Of a stretch of 33,326 nucleotides of DNA, positions 8,893 through 18,687 are shown piece by piece. The first letter of the stretch is position 1. The number at the start of each line of letters is the position of its first letter. The notes beneath the pieces are model-generated. The model saw nothing but the letters and a program-made list of their open reading frames with translations, searched no databases and was not told where the DNA came from. Source of the stretch: an uncultured Sulfurovum sp. (GTDB lineage: Bacteria > Campylobacterota > Campylobacteria > Campylobacterales > Sulfurovaceae); assembly GCA_902727995.1 (NCBI GenBank), contig CACVAZ010000117.1, positions 1 through 33,326 on the forward strand, read 5' to 3'. A program made the position numbers and the translations under genes.

Positions 8893-9509
8893 TGCTTATA
8901 CCAAGATTAGTAGATGCTAATTTTATGAAGTCTGCCCAATCATTGGCTGACTCTGTAGAAGACACTGTCTCTGAAGTTGTTTTTTTGGGACGTTCAAATG
9001 TTGGGAAAAGCTCAACGATTAATGGATTAACAGCACGTAAAAATTTGGCAAAATCTTCAGCAACCCCAGGAAAAACACAGCTGATTAATTTCTTTGATAT
9101 TCGTTATATTTATGATGAAAAAGATTGGGGTATTCGTTTTGTAGATTTACCTGGTTTTGGTTATGCTAAAGTATCTAAAGACTTAAAAGGGGTTTGGCAA
9201 AAAAATTTAGTTGAATTTATCAAGCATAGAGTTTCAATTCGGGTTTTTGTACATTTAAGAGATGCACGACATCCTAATGCCGAAATAGATAAAGGAGTGA
9301 ATGAATATGTTAAAAAGTTTATTCGTGGAGATCAACTTTATTTGGATGTATTTACAAAAATAGATAAGTTAAATATGAAAGAAAAAAGAGCACTTAAAAA
9401 AGCATTTCCAGGTTGTATCACGATTTCGAATTCAAAACGTGATGGTTATGATAAGATTCATCAAAAAATCTTTGAACATATTTTTGGGATTAATGAATGG
9501 TCAAATTAA
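8892..9509 (+). CDS. engB: Ribosome biogenesis GTPase YihA/YsxC (EngB)
   Basis: G1 GRSNVGKSS, TPGKTQLINFF, G3 DLPGFGYAKV, G4 TKIDK; TAATG junction with lptA. Confidence 0.93.
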   Translation: MLIPRLVDANFMKSAQSLADSVEDTVSEVVFLGRSNVGKSSTINGLTARKNLAKSSATPGKTQLINFFDIRYIYDEKDWGIRFVDLPGFGYAKVSKDLKGVWQKNLVEFIKHRVSIRVFVHLRDARHPNAEIDKGVNEYVKKFIRGDQLYLDVFTKIDKLNMKEKRALKKAFPGCITISNSKRDGYDKIHQKIFEHIFGINEWSN

Positions 9510-9964
9510 GTAAAGCAACGCTTTTAGATATTCCTGAAATGCAGAAAATGGTTCAGAATGAAGTCAAAGATGGCATTATTTTAGAACGAAATGAAGATGA
9601 GGTTGCAACGAATATTCGCTCTTATGTTTTAGCTAAGGAAAACAACATAATTTTAGGTTATGTAGCACTACATATACATTCAGTAAGATTGGCTGAGATT
9701 CGATCTTTAATTGTGGCTGAGGAACATAGAGGAAAAAATATAGGAAAAAAAATAGTACTTTTTGCTTTAGAAGAAGCAAGATCATTAAAGATTAGTGAAG
9801 AGGTATTAGTTTTAACTTACTTACCAGATTTTTTTAAGAAAATGAATTTTGTAGAGATAGCAAAAGAGACCATTCCTGAACATAAAATATGGGCAGATTG
9901 TATCAAGTGTATTCATTTTCCAATTTGTAATGAAATCTCATTGGTTTATAAGTTAGCTGTTTAG
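9497..9964 (+). CDS. GNAT-family N-acetyltransferase (amino-acid N-acetyltransferase-like)
   Basis: AEIRSLIVAEEHRGKNIGKKIVLFALEEA acetyl-CoA-binding motif; FFKKMNFVEIAKETIPEHKIWADCIKCIHFPICNEI C-terminus typical of ArgA-type GNATs. Confidence 0.78.
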   Translation: MVKLSKATLLDIPEMQKMVQNEVKDGIILERNEDEVATNIRSYVLAKENNIILGYVALHIHSVRLAEIRSLIVAEEHRGKNIGKKIVLFALEEARSLKISEEVLVLTYLPDFFKKMNFVEIAKETIPEHKIWADCIKCIHFPICNEISLVYKLAV

Positions 9965-9972
9965 GGGAATGG

Positions 9973-10440
9973 GTGCATAAATACAATCGTTTTGATGATG
10001 ATGAAGAGGGGATAGGTTTTCTAAAAAAGACAGCACTTATTCTTTTCGTTGCTCTTTATCCATTAGTTGTTTCTATGTATCCGATGATACCTCCTTTTAT
10101 TGGTTTGGCAGGTTATGTCTTGATTCTTCATATTGAAAAAGAAAAAACATATATGATTGCCCCCTTATTTTATTTGTTAAATTTAGATTTGAATTTGAGC
10201 TTACCTTTATTTCTTTCTATCTTTATCATCATATTTGTTTATATGTTTATCTATATGCCACTGAAGCGTTTGATTCGTTGTAAAGTTTGTTTGTTGTTTG
10301 CACTTATTGTGATTATTGACTTTTTATACTATATTTCCTTGTTTTTTTATGATTTTATTTTTACGACAACCACGGTTTTAGCTGATATGTTGTTAGTTTA
10401 CTATATTGTAATAGATATTTTATTAGGAGTTTTACTATGA
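9973..10440 (+). CDS. Multi-pass membrane protein, possibly MreD-like
   Basis: Several TMs, GTG start, overlaps start of the PBP2 gene; MreD-like call rests mainly on context. Confidence 0.45.
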   Translation: MHKYNRFDDDEEGIGFLKKTALILFVALYPLVVSMYPMIPPFIGLAGYVLILHIEKEKTYMIAPLFYLLNLDLNLSLPLFLSIFIIIFVYMFIYMPLKRLIRCKVCLLFALIVIIDFLYYISLFFYDFIFTTTTVLADMLLVYYIVIDILLGVLL

Positions 10441-12305
10441 GATTTTCTGTTATTTTTATTATTTTTATTGTATTTTGGATTATACTTATTTCAAGAATTT
10501 ATCAAATATCGGTAAAGTCAAATTATTATTATGACAACTTGGCACAAATGAACATTGAACGGAAGTATTTTATAAAACCTGTACGAGGAGAAATACTTGA
10601 TAGAAATAGAAAATTATTGGCTGTGAATGATATTGGTTTTTCGATTAAAATTGCTCCTCATTTGACAAAATATGATAAAAAGCAGAAAAAAAGAGTACCT
10701 AATCAAAAACTTTTTAAATTAATAAATGGTATTGTTAAAGAGTTTCCAGAGTTAAATGCAACAAAACTTACAAAAAAATATGTGACTAAGGACTCTTCTT
10801 ATAATCACAGATACATTCCTGTGGTTGATTTTATTGCTTATGATGAAATGATTGGGGCTTATCCAAAGCTTAGTATTAATAAAGCTTTAAAAATAGAATC
10901 TGAGACTAAAAGATTGTATCCAGCTGGAGCTATGGCGACCCATATAATAGGTTATGTAGGACGTTCAAACTTAGAAGAAAATGAAAAAGATCCAGTCGTG
11001 GAAAAAGTAGGAGTGATTGGTAAAACAGGTCTTGAACGCCAATACAACTCTGTACTACAAGGTGAGTTAGGCTACCGTTTGGTAAAAGTCTCTGCTAGAA
11101 ATAAAGAAGTAGCCGAAATAGAAAAAGTTGAACCTAAAGATGATCAAAATTTAGTTTTAAATATTGACTTAGGTTTACAAAAAAGAATAAATCAACTCTT
11201 TGTTGGACAAGCTGGGGTAGCTGTTGTTATGGGTGTTGAGGGGGATATTATCGCTGGTGTTTCTTACCCCTCTTATGATCCAAATTTATTTGTTGGAGGA
11301 ATTTCATCTAAAAAATGGAAAGACTTAATTACCGATCTAGATCACCCTTTTACTAATAAAATTATTGGAGGAGCTTATCCTCCAGGTTCGGGTATTAAAA
11401 TGGGTATGGCATTGGCCTACTCAAAAGCAGGAACAGCTGTTGAAAACACAGAGTTTTGTAGAGGTTACATTAAATTAGGAAAAAGTAGACATAAGTTTCG
11501 ATGTTGGTCACGTTATGGTCATGGAACTGTAGGATTAAGAAAAGCCATTCGAGAGAGTTGTGATGTTTATTTTTATAATAAGGCTTTAAAGACAGGTATT
11601 AATGCAATGGCTAAATCTTTGAGACAGATGGGTCTTGGCGTTAAATCAGGGGTTGATTTACCTCGTGAAAGAGCAGGGATTGTTCCTGATAAAGCATGGA
11701 AAAGAAAACGTTATAATCAAAGTTGGTATCGAGGTGAAACGGTTATCTCCTCTATTGGGCAAGGTTATAATTTAGCTACCCCCTTACAAATTGCACGTTA
11801 TACAGCATTTTTAGCAACAGAACGTTTGCCTACACCACAATTCGTATCTGTTATTGCAGGAGAAAAAGTTGAAAAAAAGTATGAACTTTTTGAAGTGAAT
11901 AAACAACATTTAAATACCATACGTTTAGGGATGTATGATGTTTGTAATTCGCCTAGAGGAACAGCGAGACGTACCATGTCAAAGCTACCCATAATTGTTG
12001 CAGGAAAAACTGGAACGTCTCAGGTTGTTTCCATTCCTCAAGGTGAAAAAAAGAGAATGTTAGAGTCACAATTAGACTATTACAGTCGTTCTCATGCATG
12101 GCTGACTACTTATGCTCCTTTTGATAATCCTAAGTATGTAGTAACCGTATTGGTAGAACATGGTGGGCATGGTGGTTCTACAGCTGGTCCAATTGCAGCA
12201 GAAATTTATAAGTGGATGGCAAATGAGGGTTATTTTGGAGAGCATCTTAAGGGAAAAATAAAACTTAAAAACTTAACAAAGCAGAAAAAAAAGAAGGGGC
12301 ATTAA
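10437..12305 (+). CDS. mrdA: Penicillin-binding protein 2 (peptidoglycan transpeptidase)
   Basis: N-terminal TM, VRGEILDRNRKLLAVND dimerisation domain, YPPGSGIKMG (SxxK-region variant), RESCDVYFY, GKTGTSQV. Confidence 0.9.
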   Translation: MRFSVIFIIFIVFWIILISRIYQISVKSNYYYDNLAQMNIERKYFIKPVRGEILDRNRKLLAVNDIGFSIKIAPHLTKYDKKQKKRVPNQKLFKLINGIVKEFPELNATKLTKKYVTKDSSYNHRYIPVVDFIAYDEMIGAYPKLSINKALKIESETKRLYPAGAMATHIIGYVGRSNLEENEKDPVVEKVGVIGKTGLERQYNSVLQGELGYRLVKVSARNKEVAEIEKVEPKDDQNLVLNIDLGLQKRINQLFVGQAGVAVVMGVEGDIIAGVSYPSYDPNLFVGGISSKKWKDLITDLDHPFTNKIIGGAYPPGSGIKMGMALAYSKAGTAVENTEFCRGYIKLGKSRHKFRCWSRYGHGTVGLRKAIRESCDVYFYNKALKTGINAMAKSLRQMGLGVKSGVDLPRERAGIVPDKAWKRKRYNQSWYRGETVISSIGQGYNLATPLQIARYTAFLATERLPTPQFVSVIAGEKVEKKYELFEVNKQHLNTIRLGMYDVCNSPRGTARRTMSKLPIIVAGKTGTSQVVSIPQGEKKRMLESQLDYYSRSHAWLTTYAPFDNPKYVVTVLVEHGGHGGSTAGPIAAEIYKWMANEGYFGEHLKGKIKLKNLTKQKKKKGH

Positions 12306-12389
12306 CATTAAACTAAGTTTTCACCCCTCTCTTAGTCATATTTAGTTAGAATCTGCCTCAAAATTACACAACGATTGGAGCAAAGATTC

Positions 12390-14102
12390 ATGAAGATGAA
12401 TGGTGCACAAATGGTTTGTGAAGCACTGATAGCCGAGGATGTAAAGACCGTATTTGGTTACCCTGGTGGTGCTATCATGAACGTATATGACGCAATATAT
12501 AAGCAAGATGGCTTTGAACATATTTTAAATAGACATGAACAGGCTTCTGTTCATGCTGCAGATGGTTATGCCAGAGCGAATGGTGAAGTTGGTGTTGCCA
12601 TGGTAACTTCTGGACCTGGTTTTACCAATGCTGTAACAGGCCTAGCTACAGCCTATATGGATTCTATTCCTATGGTTGTTATTTCAGGTCAAGTACCACA
12701 ATCTTTACTGGGAACTGATGGTTTTCAAGAGATTGATGCTGTGGGTATTTCAAGACCTTGTACTAAGCACAATTATTTGGTACGAGACATTGCTGATTTA
12801 CCTCGTATCCTAAAAGAGGCTTTTCACATTGCTCGTACAGGACGACCAGGTCCTGTTCTTGTGGATATTCCAAAAGACATTACAGCTGAAGAGGGTGAGT
12901 TTATTTATCCTAAATCAGTAAATTTACCGAGTTATTTAAAAGTACCTCAAGCCAAACAAGAAGATGTTGATGCAGCTGTTGAAGCAATTTTAGCTGCGAA
13001 GAAACCTCTGCTTTATCTTGGTGGTGGAGCTGTACTTTCTAATGCCAGTGAGAGAATTCGTAAATTGGCTGCACTTGGACAACTTCCTACAGTTGAGACT
13101 TTAATGGCATTAGGTGTAATGGGTGCTAAAAATCCTTTACGTTTAGGAATGCTTGGAATGCATGGTAATTATGCTTCAAACATGGCAATGTCTGAGACAG
13201 ATTTGATTATTTCATTAGGAGCAAGATTTGATGATCGTGTAACTGGAAAACTTTCTGAATTTGCTAAGTATGCAAAAGTAATTCATGTGGACATTGATCC
13301 AGCAAACATTGGTAAATTAGTACATGTACAGTATCCAATCATTGGTGATGTTAATGATGTCGTTGACATGTTGATTAGAGGACTTAAGGGTAAAATAAAG
13401 CCTAGTCAATATGCTGATTGGCGAGAAGTTTTAGCACGTTATGATGCTTTGTATCCTCAATCTTTTGAAGACTCCGATGAGGTTATTAAACCTCAATGGG
13501 TTATTGAGCGTTTAGGAGAACTTGTTGGTGAAAAAGCGATTATTACCTCAGATGTTGGACAACATCAGATGTGGGCTGCTCAACATTTTCCATTTGATAG
13601 ACCTCGACAGTGGATTAACTCTGGGGGTTTAGGCACAATGGGTTTTGGACTACCTGCAGCATTGGGTGCTAAAAAAGCATTTCCAGATAAAACAGTTATT
13701 AACATTACAGGTGATGGTTCAATCTTAATGAATGTTCAAGAGTTGGTAACGGCTTCTGAATACAAGATACCCGTTATCAATGTGATTTTAAACAACCATT
13801 TTCTAGGTATGGTTCGTCAATGGCAAACTTTTTTTTATGAAGGACGTTATGCTGAGACAGATTTGAGTTTTCAACCTAATTTTAAAGCATTAGCTGAAGC
13901 ATGTCATGGAATTGGTTATAATGTTTCCACCAAGGAAGAGTTTGACCTTGCTTTAAAAGATGCTATTGAACAAGATAAAGTTGCTTTTATAAATATTCAA
14001 GTAGCTCGTTTTGAAGATGTTTTACCAATGGTTCCAGCAAATGGTGCATTGAATAATATGATGTTACCTAAAATTTCAAATCCAGATAAAGGAGCGAAGT
14101 AA
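12390..14102 (+). CDS. ilvB: Acetolactate synthase large subunit
   Basis: FGYPGGAIMNVYDAIY, EQASVHAADGYARANGEVGVAMVTSGPGFTNAVTG, ThDP motif GDGSILMNVQELVTASEYKIPVINVILNN; GGAG 9 nt before ATG 12390 supports this over TTG 12375. Confidence 0.95.
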   Translation: MKMNGAQMVCEALIAEDVKTVFGYPGGAIMNVYDAIYKQDGFEHILNRHEQASVHAADGYARANGEVGVAMVTSGPGFTNAVTGLATAYMDSIPMVVISGQVPQSLLGTDGFQEIDAVGISRPCTKHNYLVRDIADLPRILKEAFHIARTGRPGPVLVDIPKDITAEEGEFIYPKSVNLPSYLKVPQAKQEDVDAAVEAILAAKKPLLYLGGGAVLSNASERIRKLAALGQLPTVETLMALGVMGAKNPLRLGMLGMHGNYASNMAMSETDLIISLGARFDDRVTGKLSEFAKYAKVIHVDIDPANIGKLVHVQYPIIGDVNDVVDMLIRGLKGKIKPSQYADWREVLARYDALYPQSFEDSDEVIKPQWVIERLGELVGEKAIITSDVGQHQMWAAQHFPFDRPRQWINSGGLGTMGFGLPAALGAKKAFPDKTVINITGDGSILMNVQELVTASEYKIPVINVILNNHFLGMVRQWQTFFYEGRYAETDLSFQPNFKALAEACHGIGYNVSTKEEFDLALKDAIEQDKVAFINIQVARFEDVLPMVPANGALNNMMLPKISNPDKGAK

Positions 14103-14572
14103 TGAACGAAGTAAGAAGAGTAATTTCCATTGTTGTTGAGAATGAGAGTTCAGTACTTTCTCGTGTTGCTGGACTTTTTGCTGGTCGTGGTTACAACATT
14201 GAGACTTTAACCGTAGCACCTATTCCTAGTACTCAACGTTCTCGTATTACCATTGCAACGCGAGGTGATGAACGAACTATTATCCAAATTACAAAGCAAC
14301 TGAATAAGTTAATACCTGTTTATGAAGTAGTTGAGCACAGTGAAATGGTTGAAAAAGAAATGGTATTGGTTAAGTTTCCATTGAGTGAAAGTTTAGCTGA
14401 TATTGAAGTTTTATGTGAAGCATATAATGGAACCATTGTGAATGTGGGAGTAGATATGTGTATTGGAATGGTGGCTGATGAACCTTGTAGAATAGAACAC
14501 TTTATTGAAGCAACAACACGTTTTAATCCTATTGAAACGGTACGTGGTGGAGTTGTTGCCATAGAACGATAA
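14102..14572 (+). CDS. ilvH: Acetolactate synthase small (regulatory) subunit
   Basis: ACT domain [41 protein letters not shown] coupling with ilvB. Confidence 0.95.
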   Translation: MNEVRRVISIVVENESSVLSRVAGLFAGRGYNIETLTVAPIPSTQRSRITIATRGDERTIIQITKQLNKLIPVYEVVEHSEMVEKEMVLVKFPLSESLADIEVLCEAYNGTIVNVGVDMCIGMVADEPCRIEHFIEATTRFNPIETVRGGVVAIER

Positions 14573-14600
14573 AGATTATAAAAATAAAGAAGGAGTTGGC

Positions 14601-15551
14601 ATGAAGTTAAGCCAAATATGTGAAGAGATTAATATAGCATTTTCTGGACAAGATATAGATATTCAAGGGCTTCACACACTTAGTGTTGCCACTCCTTTTC
14701 AAATTTCTTTTTTTAATGATAAAAAATACCTAGATGATTTAGGAACAACTAAAGCTGGAGCTGTATTTATCTCTTTAGAATATGCCCCTTTCCTTCCCTC
14801 TTCTACAATAGCACTTATAACGGATGAACCCTATTTAAAATTGGCAGAAACATCTAAGTTTTTTGCACCTAAAATTTTAACTGTGGCTGAAAAACCAAAG
14901 CTTGGTAAAACTTGTGATATAGATATTAAAGTAAGTTTTGGAAAAGGGGTAGTGATAGGGGATAAGGTAACAATAATGGCTGGGGTTTATATTGGCAATA
15001 ATGTTTATGTTGGTTCTAACACGCTTATTTATCCTAATGTAAGTATTTATCATGGTTCAATTATTGGTGAAAATTGTATCATTCATGCTGGAACAGTGAT
15101 TGGTTCAGATGGTTATGGTTTTGCCCATACAAAACAGGGTGAACATGTTAAAATTTATCAAAATGGTAATGTTATTATTGAAAATGATGTTGAAATTGGG
15201 GCAAACTGTGTGGTTGATAGAGCCGTATTTGGAACAACTTACATTCGTAAAGGTTCAAAACTAGATAATTTAATTCAAGTAGCACATAATTGTGATCTTG
15301 GAGAATATTCACTTTTAGCGTCACAAGTTGGACTGGCAGGTTCTACTACAACAGGTAGAAATGTTGTTATGGGTGGTCAAAGTGGAAGTGCTGGACATTT
15401 ACATATCGATGATTTTACAACAATTGCTGGTAAGGGTGGCGTAACTAAGTCTCTTAAAGGTCATAAAACTTATGCAGGATTTCCTGCAATAGACCATAAA
15501 ACTTGGCTACGCCTTCAGGCGAAACTGGCTTTTTTTGTTAAACGAAAATAA
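14601..15551 (+). CDS. lpxD: UDP-3-O-(3-hydroxyacyl)glucosamine N-acyltransferase
   Basis: Left-handed beta-helix hexapeptide repeats, [78 protein letters not shown]. Confidence 0.94.
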   Translation: MKLSQICEEINIAFSGQDIDIQGLHTLSVATPFQISFFNDKKYLDDLGTTKAGAVFISLEYAPFLPSSTIALITDEPYLKLAETSKFFAPKILTVAEKPKLGKTCDIDIKVSFGKGVVIGDKVTIMAGVYIGNNVYVGSNTLIYPNVSIYHGSIIGENCIIHAGTVIGSDGYGFAHTKQGEHVKIYQNGNVIIENDVEIGANCVVDRAVFGTTYIRKGSKLDNLIQVAHNCDLGEYSLLASQVGLAGSTTTGRNVVMGGQSGSAGHLHIDDFTTIAGKGGVTKSLKGHKTYAGFPAIDHKTWLRLQAKLAFFVKRK

Positions 15552-15559
15552 ATTTATTT
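15546..15559. terminator. 14-bp perfect AT palindrome containing both stop codons of convergent lpxD and tlpA-like genes
   Basis: AAATAAATTTATTT; lpxD TAA at 15549-15551, opposite-strand TAA at 15554-15556. Terminator role is a guess. Confidence 0.3.
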
Positions 15560-16051
15560 AGAGTACTTTTCTATGTAATCTTCGAGTGTTTTTTCAGAAC
15601 TAAGACCTACTTTTAGAACTTGTACTTTACCTTTTGTATCAATTACAGCTAAAAAAGGAATGGCTCCAGCCCATTCTGCATTATCGGCCATATATCTTAC
15701 TACTAATCCAATATCATAGTTAGAAAAAGTAGTGTAATTAATATGATGCTCTTCTTTATAATTATTAATAGGGTCAATGTCATTATTTTGTACTTCTATT
15801 GCCATAATTCTTAGTTTATTAGGATATTTATCTTGAAGTTTTATAAGTGTAGGCATAAGTTCTCTACATGCTGGACATCTTAGACCAAAAAATTCAAGAA
15901 ATACGACTTTACCTTTCATCCCTTCAATCTCAAATTGATCACCTTGTACCTGGACTTTGTAACTTTCTCCATTGGTATCTGTCATTTCCATCTCTTGAGC
16001 ATGGAGCGTAATGTTTAGTAATATAAGCAGTGATATGATAATTTTTTTCAT
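15554..16051 (-). CDS. TlpA/ResA-like periplasmic thioredoxin-fold protein
   Basis: Signal peptide MKKIIISLLILLNITLHAQ, VFLEFFGLRCPACRELMPTLIKLQDKYP with CPAC motif; listed start 16177 replaced by 16051 (AAGGA RBS upstream). Confidence 0.8.
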   Translation of the reverse strand: MKKIIISLLILLNITLHAQEMEMTDTNGESYKVQVQGDQFEIEGMKGKVVFLEFFGLRCPACRELMPTLIKLQDKYPNKLRIMAIEVQNNDIDPINNYKEEHHINYTTFSNYDIGLVVRYMADNAEWAGAIPFLAVIDTKGKVQVLKVGLSSEKTLEDYIEKYSK

Positions 16052-16081
16052 ATAAATCCTTCGTATGATATAGAATTTTAC

Positions 16082-16087
16082 TATAAT
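16082..16087 (+). promoter_or_regulatory. Putative -10 box TATAAT for DUF1653 gene
   Basis: TATAAT with 6 nt (ACTACT) before ATG at 16094. Confidence 0.5.
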
Positions 16088-16093
16088 ACTACT

Positions 16094-16321
16094 ATGAAAA
16101 AAGATAAAAAAGTTAAAAGAGGGATATACAAGCATTATAAAGGAAATCTTTATGAGGTGCTTGATGTTGGAAAACATTCCGAAACAGAAGAGTGGATGGT
16201 AATTTATCGAACATTATATGGAGATAAAGGTACTTGGGTTCGCCCTTATGATATGTTTTTTGAAACAGTTGATGTTGGGGGAAAAATATTAAAACGTTTT
16301 GAATACATGGGGAAAAGTTAG
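16094..16321 (+). CDS. DUF1653-family protein
   Basis: KRGIYKHYKGNLYEVLDVGKHSETEEWMVIYRTLYGDKGTWVRPYDMFFETV matches the DUF1653 pattern. Confidence 0.82.
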   Translation: MKKDKKVKRGIYKHYKGNLYEVLDVGKHSETEEWMVIYRTLYGDKGTWVRPYDMFFETVDVGGKILKRFEYMGKS

Positions 16322-16407
16322 AAAACTCTTGAGGTAATTTTACGAGAGATGAAGCATATGTTGCGTAGAATGCCATTAAATGATTATTGATATAAAAAGG
16401 AAATTGA

Positions 16408-16776
16408 ATGTTTAAACCACTTAATGTTTTTAATGAACCTCTGCAACTTTGTTCAAAGAAACCTATGACTGGATTCTATAGAGATGGTTATTGTAATTCT
16501 GGCTTGGACAATCAAGGTAGACATACACTTTGTATTTTGGCAACGGTTGAATTTCTTGAGTATTCTAAAAAAATAGGGAATGATCTTTCTACACCAATGC
16601 CACAATATGGTTTTGAAGGAGTTAAACCAGGAGATAAATGGTGTCTTGCTGCAGGAAACTTTTTTAGAGCGATGGAACATGGTAAGGCACCACAGGTTTT
16701 CTTAGAATCTACGCATATTGCTATTTTAGAAGACATAGATTTAGAAGTTTTAAAAGGTTTTGCTGTAGAAGCTTAG
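16408..16776 (+). CDS. DUF2237-family protein
   Basis: NVFNEPLQLCSKKPMTGFYRDGYCNSGLDNQGRHTLCILATVEFLEYSKKIGNDLSTPMPQYGFEGVKPGDKWCLAAGNF matches the DUF2237 pattern. Confidence 0.82.
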   Translation: MFKPLNVFNEPLQLCSKKPMTGFYRDGYCNSGLDNQGRHTLCILATVEFLEYSKKIGNDLSTPMPQYGFEGVKPGDKWCLAAGNFFRAMEHGKAPQVFLESTHIAILEDIDLEVLKGFAVEA

Positions 16777-16778
16777 TC

Positions 16779-17027
16779 ATGACAAATAATTTTAAATCGC
16801 GTATAAAATCTTATAGGGAACCTCTTTTTTATAATTCAAGAGGGAGTACGGATGCTTATAAACTTTGTGTTCGTCATCTTTCATGTGCTATGAGTGCAGG
16901 ATTTGCAAAACTTTCAAATGGCTATATGATTCCAAATGATGTTTTGCACCTAGTAGATTTAGAAAATGAAAAAATTCTAATTATTAGCGATGAAATAAAA
17001 CTTATTGAATTGGAAATATTAAAATAA
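16779..17027 (+). CDS. Hypothetical 82-aa protein, family not recognised
   Basis: ORF starts 2 bp after the DUF2237 stop; overlaps the 3' end of tmk by 9 bp. Confidence 0.55.
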   Translation: MTNNFKSRIKSYREPLFYNSRGSTDAYKLCVRHLSCAMSAGFAKLSNGYMIPNDVLHLVDLENEKILIISDEIKLIELEILK

Positions 17028-17600
17028 TTTGTGGATTCTTTTTGTGATGATGTTATGAATATTTTCAATGCTATCGGTCGCATCTATGAGTAAATAGGGG
17101 ATATCTAATTTTTTTAAACTCTCTTCCATATGATTTTGGACGCTAAGCAAATATTCTAGACCTCGTAATTCAATACCATCTAATTTTTTTTCTCCCATTC
17201 TTTGCTTTAGGGTTTCCATATTACTAATAAATAGAATAATCAGTTCAGGGAAATGTGATTCAAGTGCAAATTTATTGAGTTCAACTAGATGGTTAAATTC
17301 AAAATCACCATTGGCTAAAGCATAACCAATTCCTGAGAGAAACCCACGATCAGAGATGATAAGAGTGTCTTGATTGCTTTTGATAACTTGAGTATAGTGT
17401 TCAGCTCGATCAGCTAGAAAAAGTAAAAGTTCTGCTCTTTTTGAAGAGAGAGAATCTTGTAGTAAGATCTCTCTTGCTTGTACACCAAACTTTGTTCCTC
17501 CTGGTTCTTTGGTAAGAATTACATGGTCAAATACTTTATTTAGCATTGCAATTTGAGTACTTTTTCCACAAGTATCAATGCCTTCAAAAAGTACATACAT
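17019..17600 (-). CDS. tmk: Thymidylate kinase
   Basis: YVLFEGIDTCGKSTQ P-loop, LTKEPGGTKFG, LLFLADRAEHYTQVI, ISDRGFLSGIGYA. Confidence 0.92.
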   Translation of the reverse strand: MYVLFEGIDTCGKSTQIAMLNKVFDHVILTKEPGGTKFGVQAREILLQDSLSSKRAELLLFLADRAEHYTQVIKSNQDTLIISDRGFLSGIGYALANGDFEFNHLVELNKFALESHFPELIILFISNMETLKQRMGEKKLDGIELRGLEYLLSVQNHMEESLKKLDIPYLLIDATDSIENIHNIITKRIHKLF

Positions 17601-18097
17601 TAGTTAAGTCCTTTTCTTTTTGCTTCAACTTCTTCTAAAATAGACTTTGGAACAAGAGGTTCAATACTTCCATCAAATTTTAGTATAGCACGAACAACAG
17701 AAGATGAAATGTAAGAATATTCAAGGCTTGGCATAAGATAAATAGTTTCTAAATCTTTTCTTAAACGCTTATTGGCATAACCCATTTGTGATTCATATTC
17801 AAAGTCAGTGGCTGTTCGAATACCACGAATAATAATATTTGCATTGAGTTGACTGGCTAAATCAATAAGTAGTGAGTTAAATTTTACAAGGGTAATATTG
17901 GGAAGATGTTGTGTAGCTTTTTTAATCATACTTGTACGTTCCACAACAGTAAACAGTGGATTTTTGTCTGGGTTATCACCAATGGCAACAACAATTTCAT
18001 CAAATATTTTAGAAGAACGTTCAATAATATCTAAATGACCATTGGTTAAAGGATCAAAGGTTCCTGGATAGATTGCTCGTCTTGAATGATTACTCAT
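17600..18097 (-). CDS. coaD: Phosphopantetheine adenylyltransferase
   Basis: AIYPGTFDPLTNGHLDIIERSSKIFDEIVVAIGDNPDKNPLF, IIRGIRTATDFEYESQM, YSYISSSVVR. Confidence 0.95.
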   Translation of the reverse strand: MSNHSRRAIYPGTFDPLTNGHLDIIERSSKIFDEIVVAIGDNPDKNPLFTVVERTSMIKKATQHLPNITLVKFNSLLIDLASQLNANIIIRGIRTATDFEYESQMGYANKRLRKDLETIYLMPSLEYSYISSSVVRAILKFDGSIEPLVPKSILEEVEAKRKGLN

Positions 18098-18619
18098 CTA
18101 TTTCCATCTTTCATATAAAGTGTTTTCTATGCCTAAAACGTCGTACCATTTCCCAATGAGAAAATATTCCATCTCTTCTAAACTTGAAGAATCAGAATAG
18201 TAACCCATAACAGGAGGAGCAATAATGACATTTAATCTAGAAAGTTTAAGCATGTTTTCAAGGGCAATGGCTGAAAATGGCATTTCTCTAGGAGCGAGTA
18301 GAAGTTTTTTTTGTTCTTTAATCGCAACAGAGGCAGCTCTTGTTACCAAATTATCTGCTATGCCACAAGATATTTTTGCAAGAGTATTCATACTACAAGG
18401 AATAATAACCGTTATATCAACTTGAAAAGAACCAGAAGCAATGGAGGCTGCAATATTTTTGTTGTTATGTAAAGTAACATTCTGATTTTCAAAATGTTCA
18501 ACGGTTAAAGCATGTTTTGAGGTGATAATATGAACTTCAATATCTTTAGGAAGATATTGGACAAATTTTTTTCCGAGTTCAATACCCGAAGCACCAGTTA
18601 TGGCAACAACTAATCTCAT
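18098..18619 (-). CDS. ubiX: Flavin prenyltransferase UbiX
   Basis: VVAITGASGIELG, IPCSMNTLAKISCGIADNLVTRAASVAIKEQKKLLLAPREMPFSAIALENM, APPVMGYY. Confidence 0.92.
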   Translation of the reverse strand: MRLVVAITGASGIELGKKFVQYLPKDIEVHIITSKHALTVEHFENQNVTLHNNKNIAASIASGSFQVDITVIIPCSMNTLAKISCGIADNLVTRAASVAIKEQKKLLLAPREMPFSAIALENMLKLSRLNVIIAPPVMGYYSDSSSLEEMEYFLIGKWYDVLGIENTLYERWK

Positions 18620-18687
18620 GTATTTTCTTTTAGATTTTTATATTTAATGTTTAAAAACAATTTTATTATATTAGGAAAGTTTAAATG

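Noticed and set aside
12312-12336. ACTAAG...CTTAGT inverted repeat upstream of ilvB as a possible attenuator
   Set aside because: Only a 6-bp AT-rich stem with a 13-nt loop, and no leader peptide rich in Leu/Val/Ile codons was seen
15554-16177. N-terminal 42-aa extension of the TlpA-like protein
   Set aside because: It would run through the divergent promoter region and the DUF1653 start; the signal peptide begins at 16051 with a good RBS
16113-16736. Minus-strand ORFs over the DUF1653 and DUF2237 genes
   Set aside because: Sense-strand products match known families; antisense translations do not resemble proteins
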